Origin: Candidatus Syntrophopropionicum ammoniitolerans
GTDB lineage: Bacteria; Bacillota; Desulfotomaculia; Desulfotomaculales; Pelotomaculaceae
Assembly (NCBI GenBank): GCA_013201395.1
Contig: JABMJD010000009.1
Location: 1 to 64,000, forward strand
Length of the DNA stretch: 64,000 nucleotides
Reading direction: 5' to 3'
The translations under genes were made by a program, and so were the position numbers. How positions within the stretch are numbered: position 1 is the first letter of the stretch; each line of letters starts with the position of its first letter. The notes beneath the pieces were generated by a model. It searched no databases and was not told the DNA's origin. It was given only the letters and a program-made list of their open reading frames with translations. This document shows positions 9,188-19,140 of the stretch, in pieces.

Positions 9188-9417
9188 TCTATCTTTACAT
9201 TCTAACCATCCTTATACTGGCGGGTATAGAAGGTAAACCCTTAATTAGTGATCAAAGGTGGGCCGAACTGGCCATTTTCTCCGGTTTAATAGTTAGCGGA
9301 GTAGTAATAATTGCCGTGGATACCCTTGCTTTCGATCCCCCGCGTATTTCAGCCCTAATAGATATTATCTTCCGACCTTATACCCGTTTTGTTAATAACC
9401 TATTGACAGGTTTTTAG
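9175..9417 (+). CDS. Small membrane protein, fourth gene of the ger operon
   Basis: About 80 residues if the ATG at 9175 is used (AGAGGGGG just upstream); the GTG at 9184 would give 77 residues with better spacing. Two hydrophobic helices are visible (residues 3-16 and about 33-52). It overlaps the end of the C-subunit gene by 13 nt, so it is probably co-translated with the receptor. It resembles in position the small two-helix D-type subunits of some ger operons, but I see no clear family motif. Confidence 0.65.
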   Translation: MAPVIYLYILTILILAGIEGKPLISDQRWAELAIFSGLIVSGVVIIAVDTLAFDPPRISALIDIIFRPYTRFVNNLLTGF

Positions 9418-9429
9418 CCCGGCCGATGA

Positions 9430-10851
9430 TCAATCTTTTCCCTTGATCACAGCCAGCGGTTCCAGCTTGGCCACCTTGCAGGTCAGATCAATTGCCGCCA
9501 GGGTTTCCACAACCTGATCAATATCCTTGTACGCACCGGGTGCTTCATCCAGTAGCTCCCTATAGTTCCTGGTATTATAGAGTGTACCTGACATACTGAG
9601 CTCAAATTGCTCTTTTGATATTTCCTTTTTTGCCGCTGTCCTCGATAGTACCCGGCCGGCCCCATGGTTAGCGGAAAAAAAGGACTCCGCAGCCTTTTCC
9701 ATGCCGGTGACTACGTAGGAAGCAGTGCCCATGCTGCCCGGTATTAGAACCGGGTGACCCGTATGTCTGTATATAGATGGGTTTCCCATGTGGCCGGAGG
9801 GTAAGGCACGTGTGGCCCCTTTGCGATGTATCAGCAGTCTTTGTCCCCCATGTTCTTCCCACTTGGCTATATTGTGGGCGATATCATACACGAGATTAAT
9901 ACCCAGATTGTATCTTCCTTTACCTAACACATCCACAAAGGCTTTGCGGATTTCATGGGTAATTAGATGACGATTAGCGAAGGCATAGTTAACTGCACAG
10001 GCCATTGCGGCATAATAGTTTTTCCCTTCTTGTGAATCAATCGGGGCACAGGCCAGCCCACGATCAGGTACTTCAATACCATATTCCCCAGCCGCTGCCA
10101 GCAAGATTTTGCTGTAATCAACACAGATCTGGTGACCGAAACCACGGCTGCCTGTGTGTACCATCACTGTCAGGGCACCGGGGCAAAGTCCAAACGCATC
10201 CGCCGTCTGCCGATCATACAGTTCACTGATTACCTGTAGTTCAATAAAATGATTACCCCCACCAAGGGTACCCAGTTGCACTGCACCCCGCTCACATGCC
10301 CTACTGCTAACGGCGCCTAGATCAGCCCCGGGCAGGCAGCCTCCTTCCTCAATTTTATTCAGATCAGCCGGCAAACCATAGCCCCTTTTCACCAGGCCCA
10401 GCGGACCAATATGAACTGCCTCTTCAAAAATATCCCTGGTAATGCCCCTATTCCTACCTTTTCTCCCCACACCTGTGGGCACGTATCTTTCAATACGATT
10501 GATTAACTTGCGCAAAATGGGCGGATCTAACTCATCTGCGGGGACTTCCGTCACCAGCAGGCGAACCCCACAGTTAATGTCCATACCCACGGCACCTGCA
10601 GATATAACGCCATCTGGGGCACAGGCCATCACCCCACCAATAGGAAGACCAAATCCTTCGTGCATATCCGGCATGCCGCACACCGGACCCACAACACCGG
10701 GCAGGCCGGCGGCATCGGCCAGTTGTTGCAGTGACTTATCAGTTGCAATTAGGGGCAATAGATAATCATTGGCATAGACAAGCCCTTCTACCAGCATTTT
10801 CCCCTGCCGTTTAAGGCGATATCTATTCTCCCCGCTCCTTACCAGTTTCAT
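9430..10851 (-). CDS. rtcB: RNA-splicing ligase RtcB (3'-phosphate/5'-OH RNA ligase)
   Basis: GTP- and Mn-dependent enzyme that joins 2',3'-cyclic phosphate or 3'-phosphate ends to 5'-OH RNA ends. Landmarks: metal-binding GMDINCGVRLL, GGNHFIELQ, HTGSRGFGHQI, HNIAKWEEH and the guanylate-accepting His in HRKGATRALP. The ATG at 10851 (MKLVRSGENRY) has AAGGTG nine bases upstream; the GTG six codons earlier has no RBS. About 473 residues. No archease or rtcA is nearby, so its RNA substrate here is unknown. It is convergent with the ger operon, 12 bp apart. Confidence 0.95.
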   Translation of the reverse strand: MKLVRSGENRYRLKRQGKMLVEGLVYANDYLLPLIATDKSLQQLADAAGLPGVVGPVCGMPDMHEGFGLPIGGVMACAPDGVISAGAVGMDINCGVRLLVTEVPADELDPPILRKLINRIERYVPTGVGRKGRNRGITRDIFEEAVHIGPLGLVKRGYGLPADLNKIEEGGCLPGADLGAVSSRACERGAVQLGTLGGGNHFIELQVISELYDRQTADAFGLCPGALTVMVHTGSRGFGHQICVDYSKILLAAAGEYGIEVPDRGLACAPIDSQEGKNYYAAMACAVNYAFANRHLITHEIRKAFVDVLGKGRYNLGINLVYDIAHNIAKWEEHGGQRLLIHRKGATRALPSGHMGNPSIYRHTGHPVLIPGSMGTASYVVTGMEKAAESFFSANHGAGRVLSRTAAKKEISKEQFELSMSGTLYNTRNYRELLDEAPGAYKDIDQVVETLAAIDLTCKVAKLEPLAVIKGKD

Positions 10852-10898
10852 CCCATAACACACCTTCACAATTTTTAAAATTTAAACCATATGAAAGA

Positions 10899-10923
10899 GG
10901 CAAAGCCCAAATACAGCTTTGCC
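10899..10923 (-). terminator. 8-bp perfect hairpin between rubredoxin fusion gene and rtcB
   Basis: GGCAAAGC (10899-10906) pairs perfectly with GCTTTGCC (10916-10923) around a 9-nt loop. On the minus strand it is followed by CTCTTTC, a weak U tract. It lies 100 bp after the rubredoxin-fusion stop and 48 bp before rtcB, so it may partially terminate that transcript. Confidence 0.5.
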
Positions 10924-11022
10924 CGGGTTTTGCTAAAGCCTACATGGTGTCGAGCCTACCTGGTTCAGGCACCACGGGCCTTGTTAAATTAACTAACAGC
11001 AACTTCTTGCAGAACGAACCCT

Positions 11023-11706
11023 TTAATCCTGTTTTTCAAAGTCATCCTTACCTACACCGCATAGAGGGCATACCCAGTCATCAGGAACATCCGCAAAGGC
11101 TGTCCCCGGTGCTATGCCGCTATCCGGGTCACCTATCGCCGGATCATACACATAACCGCATACCTTGCATACATATTTATCGTTCATAGTGTCTCCCCCT
11201 GTATTTTTAGTAAAGGCCGGCGCCGCCGGTGGGATACTGCCTCTTTTCACCTGCTGGTAATAGGCATAGGTCATGGGTACACCAGTACCAAGGGTATCAG
11301 CCTCCGTTACCTCGCCAACAAAGACTGTGTGTGTATTAGCATCAAATTCCTGGATTACTTTGGCCTCGATACAGGATAGCATATTTTCAGTTAAATATGG
11401 TGCGCCGTTGTGACCCACCCGGTAGTCAATTCCCTCGAACTTGTTGATCACCCGGCCGGACTGAAAACCAAACCAACTGATTAGATCCAAAGGCACGTCC
11501 TGTGAAAGAATTGACACAGAAAATATTTTGCTGTTTTTGATATATTCATGTGTCAGGTTATTTTTGTTGATGCTTACTGCAATGGTTACCGGGTCGTTGG
11601 AAATCTGAAATACAGTGTTACCAATCTGGCCGTTTACCTGTTCCCCTTTCTTGGATGTAATTACATAAAGACCATAGCTGATGTTGAATAAGGCTTTTGG
11701 ATTCAA
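11023..11706 (-). CDS. Flavin reductase-rubredoxin fusion (high-molecular-weight rubredoxin type)
   Basis: 227 residues. Residues 1 to about 160 form a flavin reductase-like FMN domain (start [18 protein letters not shown]). The last 55 residues are a complete rubredoxin with [10 protein letters not shown] and CPLCGVGK holding one Fe. This layout matches the Hrb proteins of acetogens, which shuttle electrons from NADH to A-type flavoproteins that reduce O2 or NO. No flavodiiron protein gene is adjacent. The TTG start has GGGGGTG upstream. Fits an anaerobe that tolerates occasional oxidative stress. Confidence 0.9.
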   Translation of the reverse strand: MNPKALFNISYGLYVITSKKGEQVNGQIGNTVFQISNDPVTIAVSINKNNLTHEYIKNSKIFSVSILSQDVPLDLISWFGFQSGRVINKFEGIDYRVGHNGAPYLTENMLSCIEAKVIQEFDANTHTVFVGEVTEADTLGTGVPMTYAYYQQVKRGSIPPAAPAFTKNTGGDTMNDKYVCKVCGYVYDPAIGDPDSGIAPGTAFADVPDDWVCPLCGVGKDDFEKQD

Positions 11707-11800
11707 CCTGGGGCACCCCCTTTTTTGTAGTCAATCAGTATTATCCTGTAATAATATTAACAATTCCTAATTATTTTCTTATTATTCCCTTATTATATAA

Positions 11801-11827
11801 AAGTAAAGGCGCTTTGTAAAAGCGCCT
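11801..11827 (-). terminator. Terminator after the stalk-domain gene
   Basis: Stem of nine perfect pairs, AGGCGCTTT (11807-11815) with AAAGCGCCT (11819-11827), around a 3-nt loop. On the minus strand it runs into TTACTTTT. It lies 59 bp after the stop of the secreted stalk-like protein. Confidence 0.75.
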
Positions 11828-11885
11828 GGTAAGTCTTCTGTATACCTGTAGGGCCGGGACCCAAATAATTGCCCAGAATTGACCC

Positions 11886-13523
11886 CTAGTGTGAATAAAT
11901 AACCACGGTGTTGGAATCTCCATCATATTGGACAGAGCAACCCAGTTCCTCCGCGACAAATCTCAATGGAACCATGATTCTATCGTTTTTGATTGTCGGT
12001 GGCGCATCAAGTTGTCTTTCTTCACTGTCTACCAAATATACTGTCCTGTTGACAAACATGTTCATAATTTTGTCACCGTACACAATATTAACCTGATCAG
12101 GGGCAACCCATTCCACCTCATATCCAAGGGATTCAGCAAGGGTTCTAAGAGGAACCAGTAACCTACCACCGTTTTCCACCTGGATCATGTCGGGCTCCAC
12201 ATCAAATATGATTGGGGAACCATTCAATATTACGGTTGGGTATGCCGCAGTGTTTGCAGTTATTTCATTGCCAACTAAGGCTATCTCCATCAAATCCATG
12301 CTGTTGGTCGGGGTTATTATGGGGATATCAACCTGCACATTTTTATCCACCACAGCATCCCCATGACCTTCAATTAATAGATCCAGCATAGTGGTCCCTG
12401 TACTGTAGTCCTGTACATTCACTTCAATCGTACCGTTTGACTGAGAGGATTGGCCGGTCTGGTTGAATTTACCCTCCATTACAACTATTATACCCTGGTT
12501 TTGCTCACCTTCATCTATATTTATTTTGGCATCCACAGTGTAGGTACCGTCCAATACTTCTTTACCGCTGGTGAAGTCCGATTTGATCACAAATTGGCTG
12601 CTGAACTCGGGCCCGCCGCCCAAATCCAGGGTCATGGTAAAATTGTGCTGTCCCGGTAAAATAATCGGGGCTTCATATTTTAGTTCTTTTAATGTGATCA
12701 TACCAGCCATTATATTTTCCACATCTGCAGCCGTGTTTGGATAACTACCGTCGTTGATACTTTGCTCAATACTGCCAAGTATTTCTTCTCTAATCATATC
12801 AATGGCTTCCTGTTGTCCCCCGGAGTAGGCAATATAATCAGCTACCAGGGTCGCAAATCTTTCTTTTTCCCCGGCCACCTTGTTCAATATAGCCAGGGTC
12901 ACATCTTCCAAACCTTTTTGATCCAACGCAAAACTAACCCGCTGGCTAGTTAACGATACTTTGAAATACTGATCAGGTATAGCCTCGGCACAGAAAAGCA
13001 TCAGTTCCTTTAATCCCGGTGGTAAATATTGTCCATTGTTCATATTTTCCCACATATCTACAAAGGAAGGGTTGTCCATATAAAGATAGGTTGGTGGATC
13101 CGCAGGCATGATCCCCTCTTGGATGTTATTAAGTAAAGATAAAATTTCGTTTGTAAAAATACATCTGCTGCCATCCATAAACATACCGCCGGAATATTTG
13201 CCGTCAGCATAATTGAGGAGATAATTCATGGCCATCTTGTTCCCTGGGGAATCAAGTTCATAGTCCAATAGCAAATCTGCCCCGGCCAACTTTGCTACTG
13301 GTTCAATTGTTGTAGCCAGAGCGCCGCTGATAGCCTTTACCTCATAAGAAGCACTGCCGGAAGATGTTTTGTTAATGTCTCCTATGGGGATTAGATCAGC
13401 ATCTTGTAGTCTATCAATCATCATTTGCTTGGCCGTCAATTTGCCGGCTGCGCTGGCAGTGAACACTACACCCAAACACAAGACCAGGGTTAGTGCCAAA
13501 AAGATATATCTGGTTCTCTTCAT
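11886..13523 (-). CDS. Secreted protein with C-terminal copper amine oxidase N-terminal-like (stalk) domain
   Basis: About 545 residues from the ATG six bases after GGAGGG; an ATG two codons earlier overlaps the RBS. Signal peptide: MKRTRYIFLALTLVLC then GVVFTASAAG. The central 350 residues are not a family I recognise. The last about 115 residues hold two copies of the motif seen in surface proteins of clostridia: RLLVPLRTLAESLGYEVEW and RIMVPLRFVAEELGCSVQY, with QVNIVYGDK and NTVVIYSH strands. Despite the domain name no copper enzyme is implied; it probably acts at the cell surface. Single gene with its own terminator. Confidence 0.8.
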   Translation of the reverse strand: MKRTRYIFLALTLVLCLGVVFTASAAGKLTAKQMMIDRLQDADLIPIGDINKTSSGSASYEVKAISGALATTIEPVAKLAGADLLLDYELDSPGNKMAMNYLLNYADGKYSGGMFMDGSRCIFTNEILSLLNNIQEGIMPADPPTYLYMDNPSFVDMWENMNNGQYLPPGLKELMLFCAEAIPDQYFKVSLTSQRVSFALDQKGLEDVTLAILNKVAGEKERFATLVADYIAYSGGQQEAIDMIREEILGSIEQSINDGSYPNTAADVENIMAGMITLKELKYEAPIILPGQHNFTMTLDLGGGPEFSSQFVIKSDFTSGKEVLDGTYTVDAKINIDEGEQNQGIIVVMEGKFNQTGQSSQSNGTIEVNVQDYSTGTTMLDLLIEGHGDAVVDKNVQVDIPIITPTNSMDLMEIALVGNEITANTAAYPTVILNGSPIIFDVEPDMIQVENGGRLLVPLRTLAESLGYEVEWVAPDQVNIVYGDKIMNMFVNRTVYLVDSEERQLDAPPTIKNDRIMVPLRFVAEELGCSVQYDGDSNTVVIYSH

Positions 13524-13739
13524 TCCCATCCCTCCTGGTAATATTTAATCAGTTAACCTAGAAATCAGTTGCCTATGGAAACAGGCACACCTCCTTTATT
13601 CGATATATATACACTTTAACATAAATTAACCATGTTAAAAAAGGTATTATCAGGAAACAGGCTGCCCCATTGCGGGTATATCCTGCCGGGTGAACCTGGC
13701 CGCACACAAATATGACCTTAATCGCCAAAAAGCTTATTG

Positions 13740-14063
13740 TCACCTAATGGGCACCTCAATACTTAAAAGGGGCGCATGCTGCTGGGCCCCATAAATATCG
13801 CCATCGCCGGCACAACCAGATACTATCGGGCGAACAATTGTGGCCTTAATAGCATTGGCTGGGGCAAATTCAATGACGCCAATCACTTGATCTGTTTTAA
13901 TGCTATACAGTGATGCAAAAAATTTTTCTGTAAAAATACCCGATCTCCTGGCCAGCTCGAAGCTTTCCCGATCCTTAAAAATAATATCTAATGTTAACTC
14001 ATAGGGTCCGGAATTTTTACTGCGGAGCACCCTGGCCATTTCAGTAAGCCTGATATTTTTCAA
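13740..14063 (-). CDS. DUF4387 family protein
   Basis: 107 residues from a TTG start behind GGGGGGCG. Recognisable segments are the N-terminal LRSKNSGPYELTLDIIFKDRE and a central GVIEFAPANAIKATIVRP. This family almost always sits directly after an AtuA-like (DUF1446) gene, as here with 34 bp between them, and probably forms a subunit with it. Exact reaction unknown. Confidence 0.8.
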   Translation of the reverse strand: MKNIRLTEMARVLRSKNSGPYELTLDIIFKDRESFELARRSGIFTEKFFASLYSIKTDQVIGVIEFAPANAIKATIVRPIVSGCAGDGDIYGAQQHAPLLSIEVPIR

Positions 14064-14097
14064 TACTCTTCGCCCCCCACCTTAAAGGTTGATCACC

Positions 14098-15453
14098 CTA
14101 AACGTTAATTATCTCCATGGGGAATAGCTCAAAAGGATCCTCTACCTCCATAAGATGGTAAATATTACAATTAAACACCTCACCTCCTTTAAATTCAGTT
14201 GGAGAAAATGGAAAGGCCAGGTTGCCTGCCGTTGCTTTACGGCCCGGATAGCTGCTGTGCAGCATAGCCGAACGGGCAAAACCACAGATTGTATCCGCCG
14301 TTTCCTGGGTTTTCCCTATAGCCTCAATAACAATACCAATCTCATGGGGAATGATGTTTTTTACTGGTTCCAAAACCCCCATCACCCCATTTTTACCATA
14401 GATTTTAAAACCTAAAGAATAATTCCCCATTGTACCGGAAAAATTGTCCCTTGTTCTTTCCCGCACAACCTCAATAACATGATCAATTTCCCTGATCATC
14501 ACCGGATCCCGACAGCCTGCAATGGCTACCGTCCTGAAGCCGACTTTTTTAACGCCTTCCAGTTTCACCGTATATTTTTGGGCCGGGACAAACTTGCTGC
14601 CCGTCACCTTGACCCTATTTTTGGCAACCTGCTCAAATCTAGTCTCTTTTAGGTCCAGGTGGCCACCGGGAAATGGTAGGTGCAGCGGATCCGATTTTTC
14701 ATACAATGTGTGGGCAGCCACAGAAGTCACTGTACAAACCCGGGCCGGGTTCAATGTTTCCACCTCAAAGTACCCCTGGCCTATACGTCCCAGCAGGCAG
14801 TCGCTACCACTACCGGGTGTAGAAGCAATGGCACCGCATTCCAAAATTTTGCCCATATGGATGGCTGGGCCAGTTTTACAACCTGATTTACAGGCCGGGG
14901 CAGCAAAAACAGCCGGGTCGTAGGCACGTCCGGCAACAATTACCTGGGCTCCTATTTCCAGCGCTCCGATCAAAGGCTCAATGCCCATCTGCCCAACAAT
15001 CCTCACCGCCTCATCAAGATCACTTTCCTGCAAAGGTGGTACAGGCCCCAATGGCTTCACTTTTCCCTGCCGCAACGAATCCCTGACCTGTTCCCGATCA
15101 ACCTCAGCATGTATTACCGCTATTTTAAAATGCAGATCCTTTTGCCCCGCTATTTCTATTATCAGCTCAACGTCTCTTTTCAAATGTGGTTCCCCACCGC
15201 TGCCTCCGGCGCTGCCGATTAACAAAGGTATACTGTTGGCTGCAGCGGCACTAAGCAGGTAACCAAGATCCCTTTTTACAGCATCTCTACAGGTAAATGG
15301 CACCCCCGCGCCTAGATAATAGGGCCCCGGGTCAGTTGATCCCGCATCCACAGCAATAGCATGGGGCCGGTGGTTTAAACCCTCTTTTAAAGAACTCAAG
15401 GGAAATCCATAACCCAGTATGGCTGTGGGAGATAAAACCAGGAATTCTTTCAT
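14098..15453 (-). CDS. AtuA-like acyclic terpene utilization family protein (DUF1446)
   Basis: 451 residues, ATG start with GGGGGATG upstream. Family signatures: an N-terminal LSPTAILGYGFPLSSL segment, AIAVDAGSTDPGPYYLGAG, LIGSAGGSGGEPHL and a VIVAGRAYDPAVFAAP motif. AtuA was named from acyclic terpene catabolism in pseudomonads, but most members, including the anaerobe versions paired with DUF4387, have no shown substrate. The pair is a two-gene operon here. No CoA-ligase or acyl-CoA dehydrogenase gene is next to it, so I infer only a carboxylic- or hydroxy-acid-type substrate, with low certainty. Confidence 0.8.
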   Translation of the reverse strand: MKEFLVLSPTAILGYGFPLSSLKEGLNHRPHAIAVDAGSTDPGPYYLGAGVPFTCRDAVKRDLGYLLSAAAANSIPLLIGSAGGSGGEPHLKRDVELIIEIAGQKDLHFKIAVIHAEVDREQVRDSLRQGKVKPLGPVPPLQESDLDEAVRIVGQMGIEPLIGALEIGAQVIVAGRAYDPAVFAAPACKSGCKTGPAIHMGKILECGAIASTPGSGSDCLLGRIGQGYFEVETLNPARVCTVTSVAAHTLYEKSDPLHLPFPGGHLDLKETRFEQVAKNRVKVTGSKFVPAQKYTVKLEGVKKVGFRTVAIAGCRDPVMIREIDHVIEVVRERTRDNFSGTMGNYSLGFKIYGKNGVMGVLEPVKNIIPHEIGIVIEAIGKTQETADTICGFARSAMLHSSYPGRKATAGNLAFPFSPTEFKGGEVFNCNIYHLMEVEDPFELFPMEIINV

Positions 15454-15619
15454 GGGACATCCCCCTTATTTTGAAACCATGATGAGAAGTTTGGGTAAGA
15501 ATAGGCTAATCTATCTTTGATGCCGGGTATAGTGGCTACAGCTTTTTGGCAAAATATGCAGGATTCTTCTCTTAACAGGAGAATACCATTTTTAAACCAT
15601 TAAATAAAGGGAGAATAAT

Positions 15620-16828
15620 ATGAAGTATTTGATTTTACTTGGCGATGGCATGGCTGATCTCAAACTCGGGGAGCTAGACAATAGAACACCCCTTCAATTT
15701 GCCGGCACTCCACACATGGATATGCTGGCCGCGAAAGGTGTTTTAGGGCTTGCCTATACTGTCCCCAAAGGTTATCCCCCGGGCAGCGATGTGGCCAATC
15801 TCTCGGTCATGGGCTATGATCCGGCCGAATATTATACCGGGCGCTCCCCGCTGGAGGCAGTAAGTATGGGTGTAGAACTGGAACCCAATGACGTTGCCTT
15901 TCGCTGCAACCTGGTAACACTTTCCACTGATAGCTCCTACGAAAACAAAACTATGATCGACTATAGCGCCGATGAGGTCACAACACCCGAATCCAAGGAG
16001 CTGATTCAGCTCGTAGATGAAAAATTAGGTACCGAAGACATAAAATTTCACCCCGGTTTCCGCTTCAGACATCTTATGGTCTGGCAAGACGGACCGGCAG
16101 GATGCCGGCTAACACCGCCCCATGATATATCCGGGCGGTCAATAGCTGAATACCTGCCCCACGATGAAGGCAGCGCCACCCTGGGGAAACTAATGAAAGA
16201 AAGCTACGATATATTGTCAAACCATCCCGTAAATAAAAAGAGAGCTGCCCAGGGCCTGCGCCCTGCTAATTCAGTCTGGTTCTGGGGCCAGGGGAAAAAA
16301 CCTTCCCTGACAAGCTTCCATGAAAAATACGGCCTCCAGGGATCGGTAATTTCAGCAGTGGACTTGATTAAAGGCATCGGCATATGTGCCGGGTTGGATA
16401 TTGTTGCTGTGGAAAATATCACCGGCACGGTAGAAACCAATTACAGAGGCAAAGTGACGGCTGCCCTGGAGGATCTGGCCCAGGGCCGGGATTTTGTCTA
16501 CCTCCATGTGGAAGCACCCGACGCAGCATCCCACCGGGGGGAAACAACAACAAAAATCAAATCCATTGAAATGGTGGATGAAATGCTGGGCCTACTGCTG
16601 GAAGGGATGCAGCAGTTCGGTGACTACAAGATAATGGTCCTGCCGGACCATCCAACGCCCCTGAGCATCATGACCCATACAGACGGACCCGTACCTTTTG
16701 TTATCTATACCAGCGGGCAGGATAATAAGAATGACCACTATGTATATGATGAGGAAACTGCTGCTAAAACAGGTTTGGTCTTTCCCCAGGGGCACAAGCT
16801 GATGAGTTATTTCATCCGGGGCCGTTAA
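15620..16828 (+). CDS. apgM: Archaeal-type cofactor-independent phosphoglycerate mutase family protein (possible homoserine kinase)
   Basis: 402-residue member of the alkaline-phosphatase-like superfamily. Opening motif MKYLILLGDGMADL (metal Asp), then GSDVANLSVMGYDP with the phospho-acceptor Ser, YLHVEAPDAASHRG and MVLPDHPTP for metal binding. This family contains both 2,3-bisphosphoglycerate-independent mutases and a subgroup proposed as homoserine kinases. The gene is convergent with lysC and near hom and thrB, so either role is possible. RBS AAAGGGAG precedes the ATG. A shared bidirectional terminator follows. Confidence 0.85.
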   Translation: MKYLILLGDGMADLKLGELDNRTPLQFAGTPHMDMLAAKGVLGLAYTVPKGYPPGSDVANLSVMGYDPAEYYTGRSPLEAVSMGVELEPNDVAFRCNLVTLSTDSSYENKTMIDYSADEVTTPESKELIQLVDEKLGTEDIKFHPGFRFRHLMVWQDGPAGCRLTPPHDISGRSIAEYLPHDEGSATLGKLMKESYDILSNHPVNKKRAAQGLRPANSVWFWGQGKKPSLTSFHEKYGLQGSVISAVDLIKGIGICAGLDIVAVENITGTVETNYRGKVTAALEDLAQGRDFVYLHVEAPDAASHRGETTTKIKSIEMVDEMLGLLLEGMQQFGDYKIMVLPDHPTPLSIMTHTDGPVPFVIYTSGQDNKNDHYVYDEETAAKTGLVFPQGHKLMSYFIRGR

Positions 16829-16833
16829 ATATA

Positions 16834-16866
16834 AAAAAGAGGTCCTTGTAAAAAGGGCCTCTTTCT
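16834..16866. terminator. Bidirectional terminator between apgM and lysC
   Basis: Stem AAAGAGGTCCTT/AAGGGCCTCTTT with one U-G pair and a short A-rich loop. The plus side ends in TTTCTTG and the minus side in TCTTTTTTATA, so it can stop both convergent transcripts. Confidence 0.8.
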
Positions 16867-16899
16867 TGTATGGTTCACCGGTAAGGGCATACTTTTATT

Positions 16900-18111
16900 T
16901 TAGGCCAGATTAAACTCTTTATGCAGGGCCTTGACAGCATTTTCCGCATCCTTATCCCTGATTACGCAGGAGATTCTGATTTCAGAGGTGCTGATCATCT
17001 CCAGGTTTATCCCTTCCCCATAAAGAGATTCGAACATTTGAGCCGCCACACCAGGGTTGCTAATCATACCGGCACCGACAATAGACACCTTGGCTACACC
17101 ATCGCTATGGGTATAGCCATCAGCACCGATAACCGCCTGCAGCCCGTCCACAACAGCAAGGGCTTTTTTCAAATCTCCCTGGGAACAGGTAAAGGATATG
17201 TCATTCCTGCCATCCCGCATGGCGCTTTGGATGATCATATCCACATTTATTTTTTCTTCAGCCAGGGCTTTAAATATCCTAAAAGCAATACCGGGCTTGT
17301 CTATAACATTAAAGAGTCCTATTTTTGCCACGTCATGATCACACACAACGCCGGTTACATAGAGTGCTTTTTCCATGTTTTCTACCTCCTTCACCAGTGT
17401 TCCCGAATTTGTATTAAAGCTGGAACGGACATGGAGCGGCATTTTATAGTTCATGGCCATCTCCACAGCACGGGGATGCAGGACCCCCGCACCCAGGTTG
17501 GCCAGTTCCAGCATCTCCTCATAGGATATGGCATTAAGCTTGCGTGCTTCCGGCACTATACGCGGGTCTGTAGTGTAAACCCCATCAACATCAGTATAAA
17601 TTTCACACAAATCGGCCTGGAGCGCCACCGCCAGGGCTACGGCAGTAGTGTCGGAACCACCCCGCCCCAGGGTAGTAGTATCATTGCCGACCTTTTCAAT
17701 ACCCTGAAAACCAGCCACCACAACAATATTTCCCTGTGCGAGCTCTTCCCCCAGCCGTCTTGTATCGATATTTAATATCCTTGCTTTAGTGTGGACATCG
17801 TCAGTGATAATCCCCGCCTGGGAGCCCGTTAAAGAGATAACGGGGCTGCCGCGCTCCTTGATAGCCATTGCCAGCAGCGCAATAGAAACTTGTTCGCCGG
17901 TGGATAAGAGCATATCCATTTCCCTGTCTGAGGGTGTATCTGTTATTTTATTAACAAGACTAATTAATTCATCTGTGGTGTCACCCATAGCTGAAACAAC
18001 TACCACTATGTCATGGCCCTCTTCCTGTACGGCGGCAATTCTTCCGGCCACACGGTGGATCCGTTCGGGGTCAGCAACAGAGCTGCCCCCATATTTTTGC
18101 ACTACTAGCAT
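16900..18111 (-). CDS. lysC: Aspartate kinase
   Basis: First step of lysine, threonine and methionine synthesis: phosphorylates L-aspartate. 403 residues from the ATG that follows AAAGGAGATAATC; a longer frame lacks this RBS. The N-terminal kinase domain has the hallmark [16 protein letters not shown] and [27 protein letters not shown]. Two C-terminal ACT domains (from about residue 265) imply feedback inhibition by end-product amino acids. Third gene after hom and thrB, separated from thrB by about 107 bp. Confidence 0.96.
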   Translation of the reverse strand: MLVVQKYGGSSVADPERIHRVAGRIAAVQEEGHDIVVVVSAMGDTTDELISLVNKITDTPSDREMDMLLSTGEQVSIALLAMAIKERGSPVISLTGSQAGIITDDVHTKARILNIDTRRLGEELAQGNIVVVAGFQGIEKVGNDTTTLGRGGSDTTAVALAVALQADLCEIYTDVDGVYTTDPRIVPEARKLNAISYEEMLELANLGAGVLHPRAVEMAMNYKMPLHVRSSFNTNSGTLVKEVENMEKALYVTGVVCDHDVAKIGLFNVIDKPGIAFRIFKALAEEKINVDMIIQSAMRDGRNDISFTCSQGDLKKALAVVDGLQAVIGADGYTHSDGVAKVSIVGAGMISNPGVAAQMFESLYGEGINLEMISTSEIRISCVIRDKDAENAVKALHKEFNLA

Positions 18112-18218
18112 GATTATCTCCTTTGTTATGACCTGGAACAATGTTTTTTACATGTATAATAATAAATTTTATTATTTAATCAGTCAAGTCATCAAATCGC
18201 AAAATCACCATATCCTGT

Positions 18219-19121
18219 TTATTTAATTTCAAGGGCCCGGGCCCCAATTGGACTTGGTTTCAGCACCAGAACCTTTGGCATAACGCCATTCTGACGAAAG
18301 GTATCGCCCATAACCCGGGCAATTAGTTCAAAATTGGCATCTGCAAAAGCTATTACCGAGGGCCCTGATCCGCTTAATGTCACCCCTCGAGCTCCCGCCA
18401 GTTTAGCTGCTGCAAGAACCTTTTTTAACCCCGGAATAAGGGGTGAACGAAAGGTTTGATGCAGCCGGTCCTCCATGGCCACGCTGAGCATACTCAAATC
18501 CCCCTGGTGTAAGGCTGCCACGAGCAGCGCCACCCGCCCCACATTAAACACGGCATCCTGGAACGGTATCTGGGAAGGGATTAACTCTCTTGATGCTTTA
18601 GTGACCAGGTTAAAGTCTGGTATGGCCACAACACCCCTTAATCTACTGGGCGGCTCTATTTTTAAATATCTTATTTCACCGCTGTCGTTAACTGAAACCA
18701 CAATGCCGCCTAGTATCGCCGGACTCACATTATCGGGATGTCCCTCGATAGAGCTGGCCAATGTAATCATATCCCGAAGGGACAATTTTCTGCCGGTGAG
18801 CATGTTGGCGGCAATTATACCACCGACAATTGCTGCCGTGCTGCTACCCAACCCACGTGCTATAGGGATCTGATTGAACAGTCTAATTTTTAGCCCTGCT
18901 ATAGAGCAGCCCGCCTGGTTAAAAACATGCCTGGCAGATCGATACACCAGGTTGTTTTCATCCTTTGGTATGGTTGAAGCACCTTCCCCAAACACTTCTA
19001 TTGACATGCCACGGGAAATAGGGGTCATTTCGACCACATTGTGAAGCTCCAGGGCCATACCGATACAATCAAAACCAGGCCCTAAATTTGCTGTTGTAGC
19101 CGGCACCTGCACTCGGATCAT
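18219..19121 (-). CDS. thrB: Homoserine kinase (GHMP family)
   Basis: Phosphorylates L-homoserine for threonine synthesis. The ATG at 19121 (MIRVQVPATTANLGPG) follows GGAGGG by 9 nt; the 11-codon extension upstream lacks an RBS. 300 residues. GHMP motifs: ATTANLGPGFDCIGMAL, the ATP loop PIARGLGSSTAAIVGGI, and the C-terminal GVTLSGSGPSVIAF. It starts 19 bp after the hom stop, so the two are co-transcribed. Confidence 0.96.
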   Translation of the reverse strand: MIRVQVPATTANLGPGFDCIGMALELHNVVEMTPISRGMSIEVFGEGASTIPKDENNLVYRSARHVFNQAGCSIAGLKIRLFNQIPIARGLGSSTAAIVGGIIAANMLTGRKLSLRDMITLASSIEGHPDNVSPAILGGIVVSVNDSGEIRYLKIEPPSRLRGVVAIPDFNLVTKASRELIPSQIPFQDAVFNVGRVALLVAALHQGDLSMLSVAMEDRLHQTFRSPLIPGLKKVLAAAKLAGARGVTLSGSGPSVIAFADANFELIARVMGDTFRQNGVMPKVLVLKPSPIGARALEIK

Positions 19122-19140
19122 TACAGGCAACCCTCCTGCA

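Noticed and set aside
9427-9449. TGATCAA/TTGATCA hairpin between the ger operon and rtcB
   Set aside because: Seven AT-rich pairs, loop of nine, no U tract, and it overlaps the rtcB stop; too weak to call a terminator.
16921-17775. 284-residue plus-strand ORF opposite lysC
   Set aside because: No RBS or recognisable motif, and lysC is certain on the other strand.
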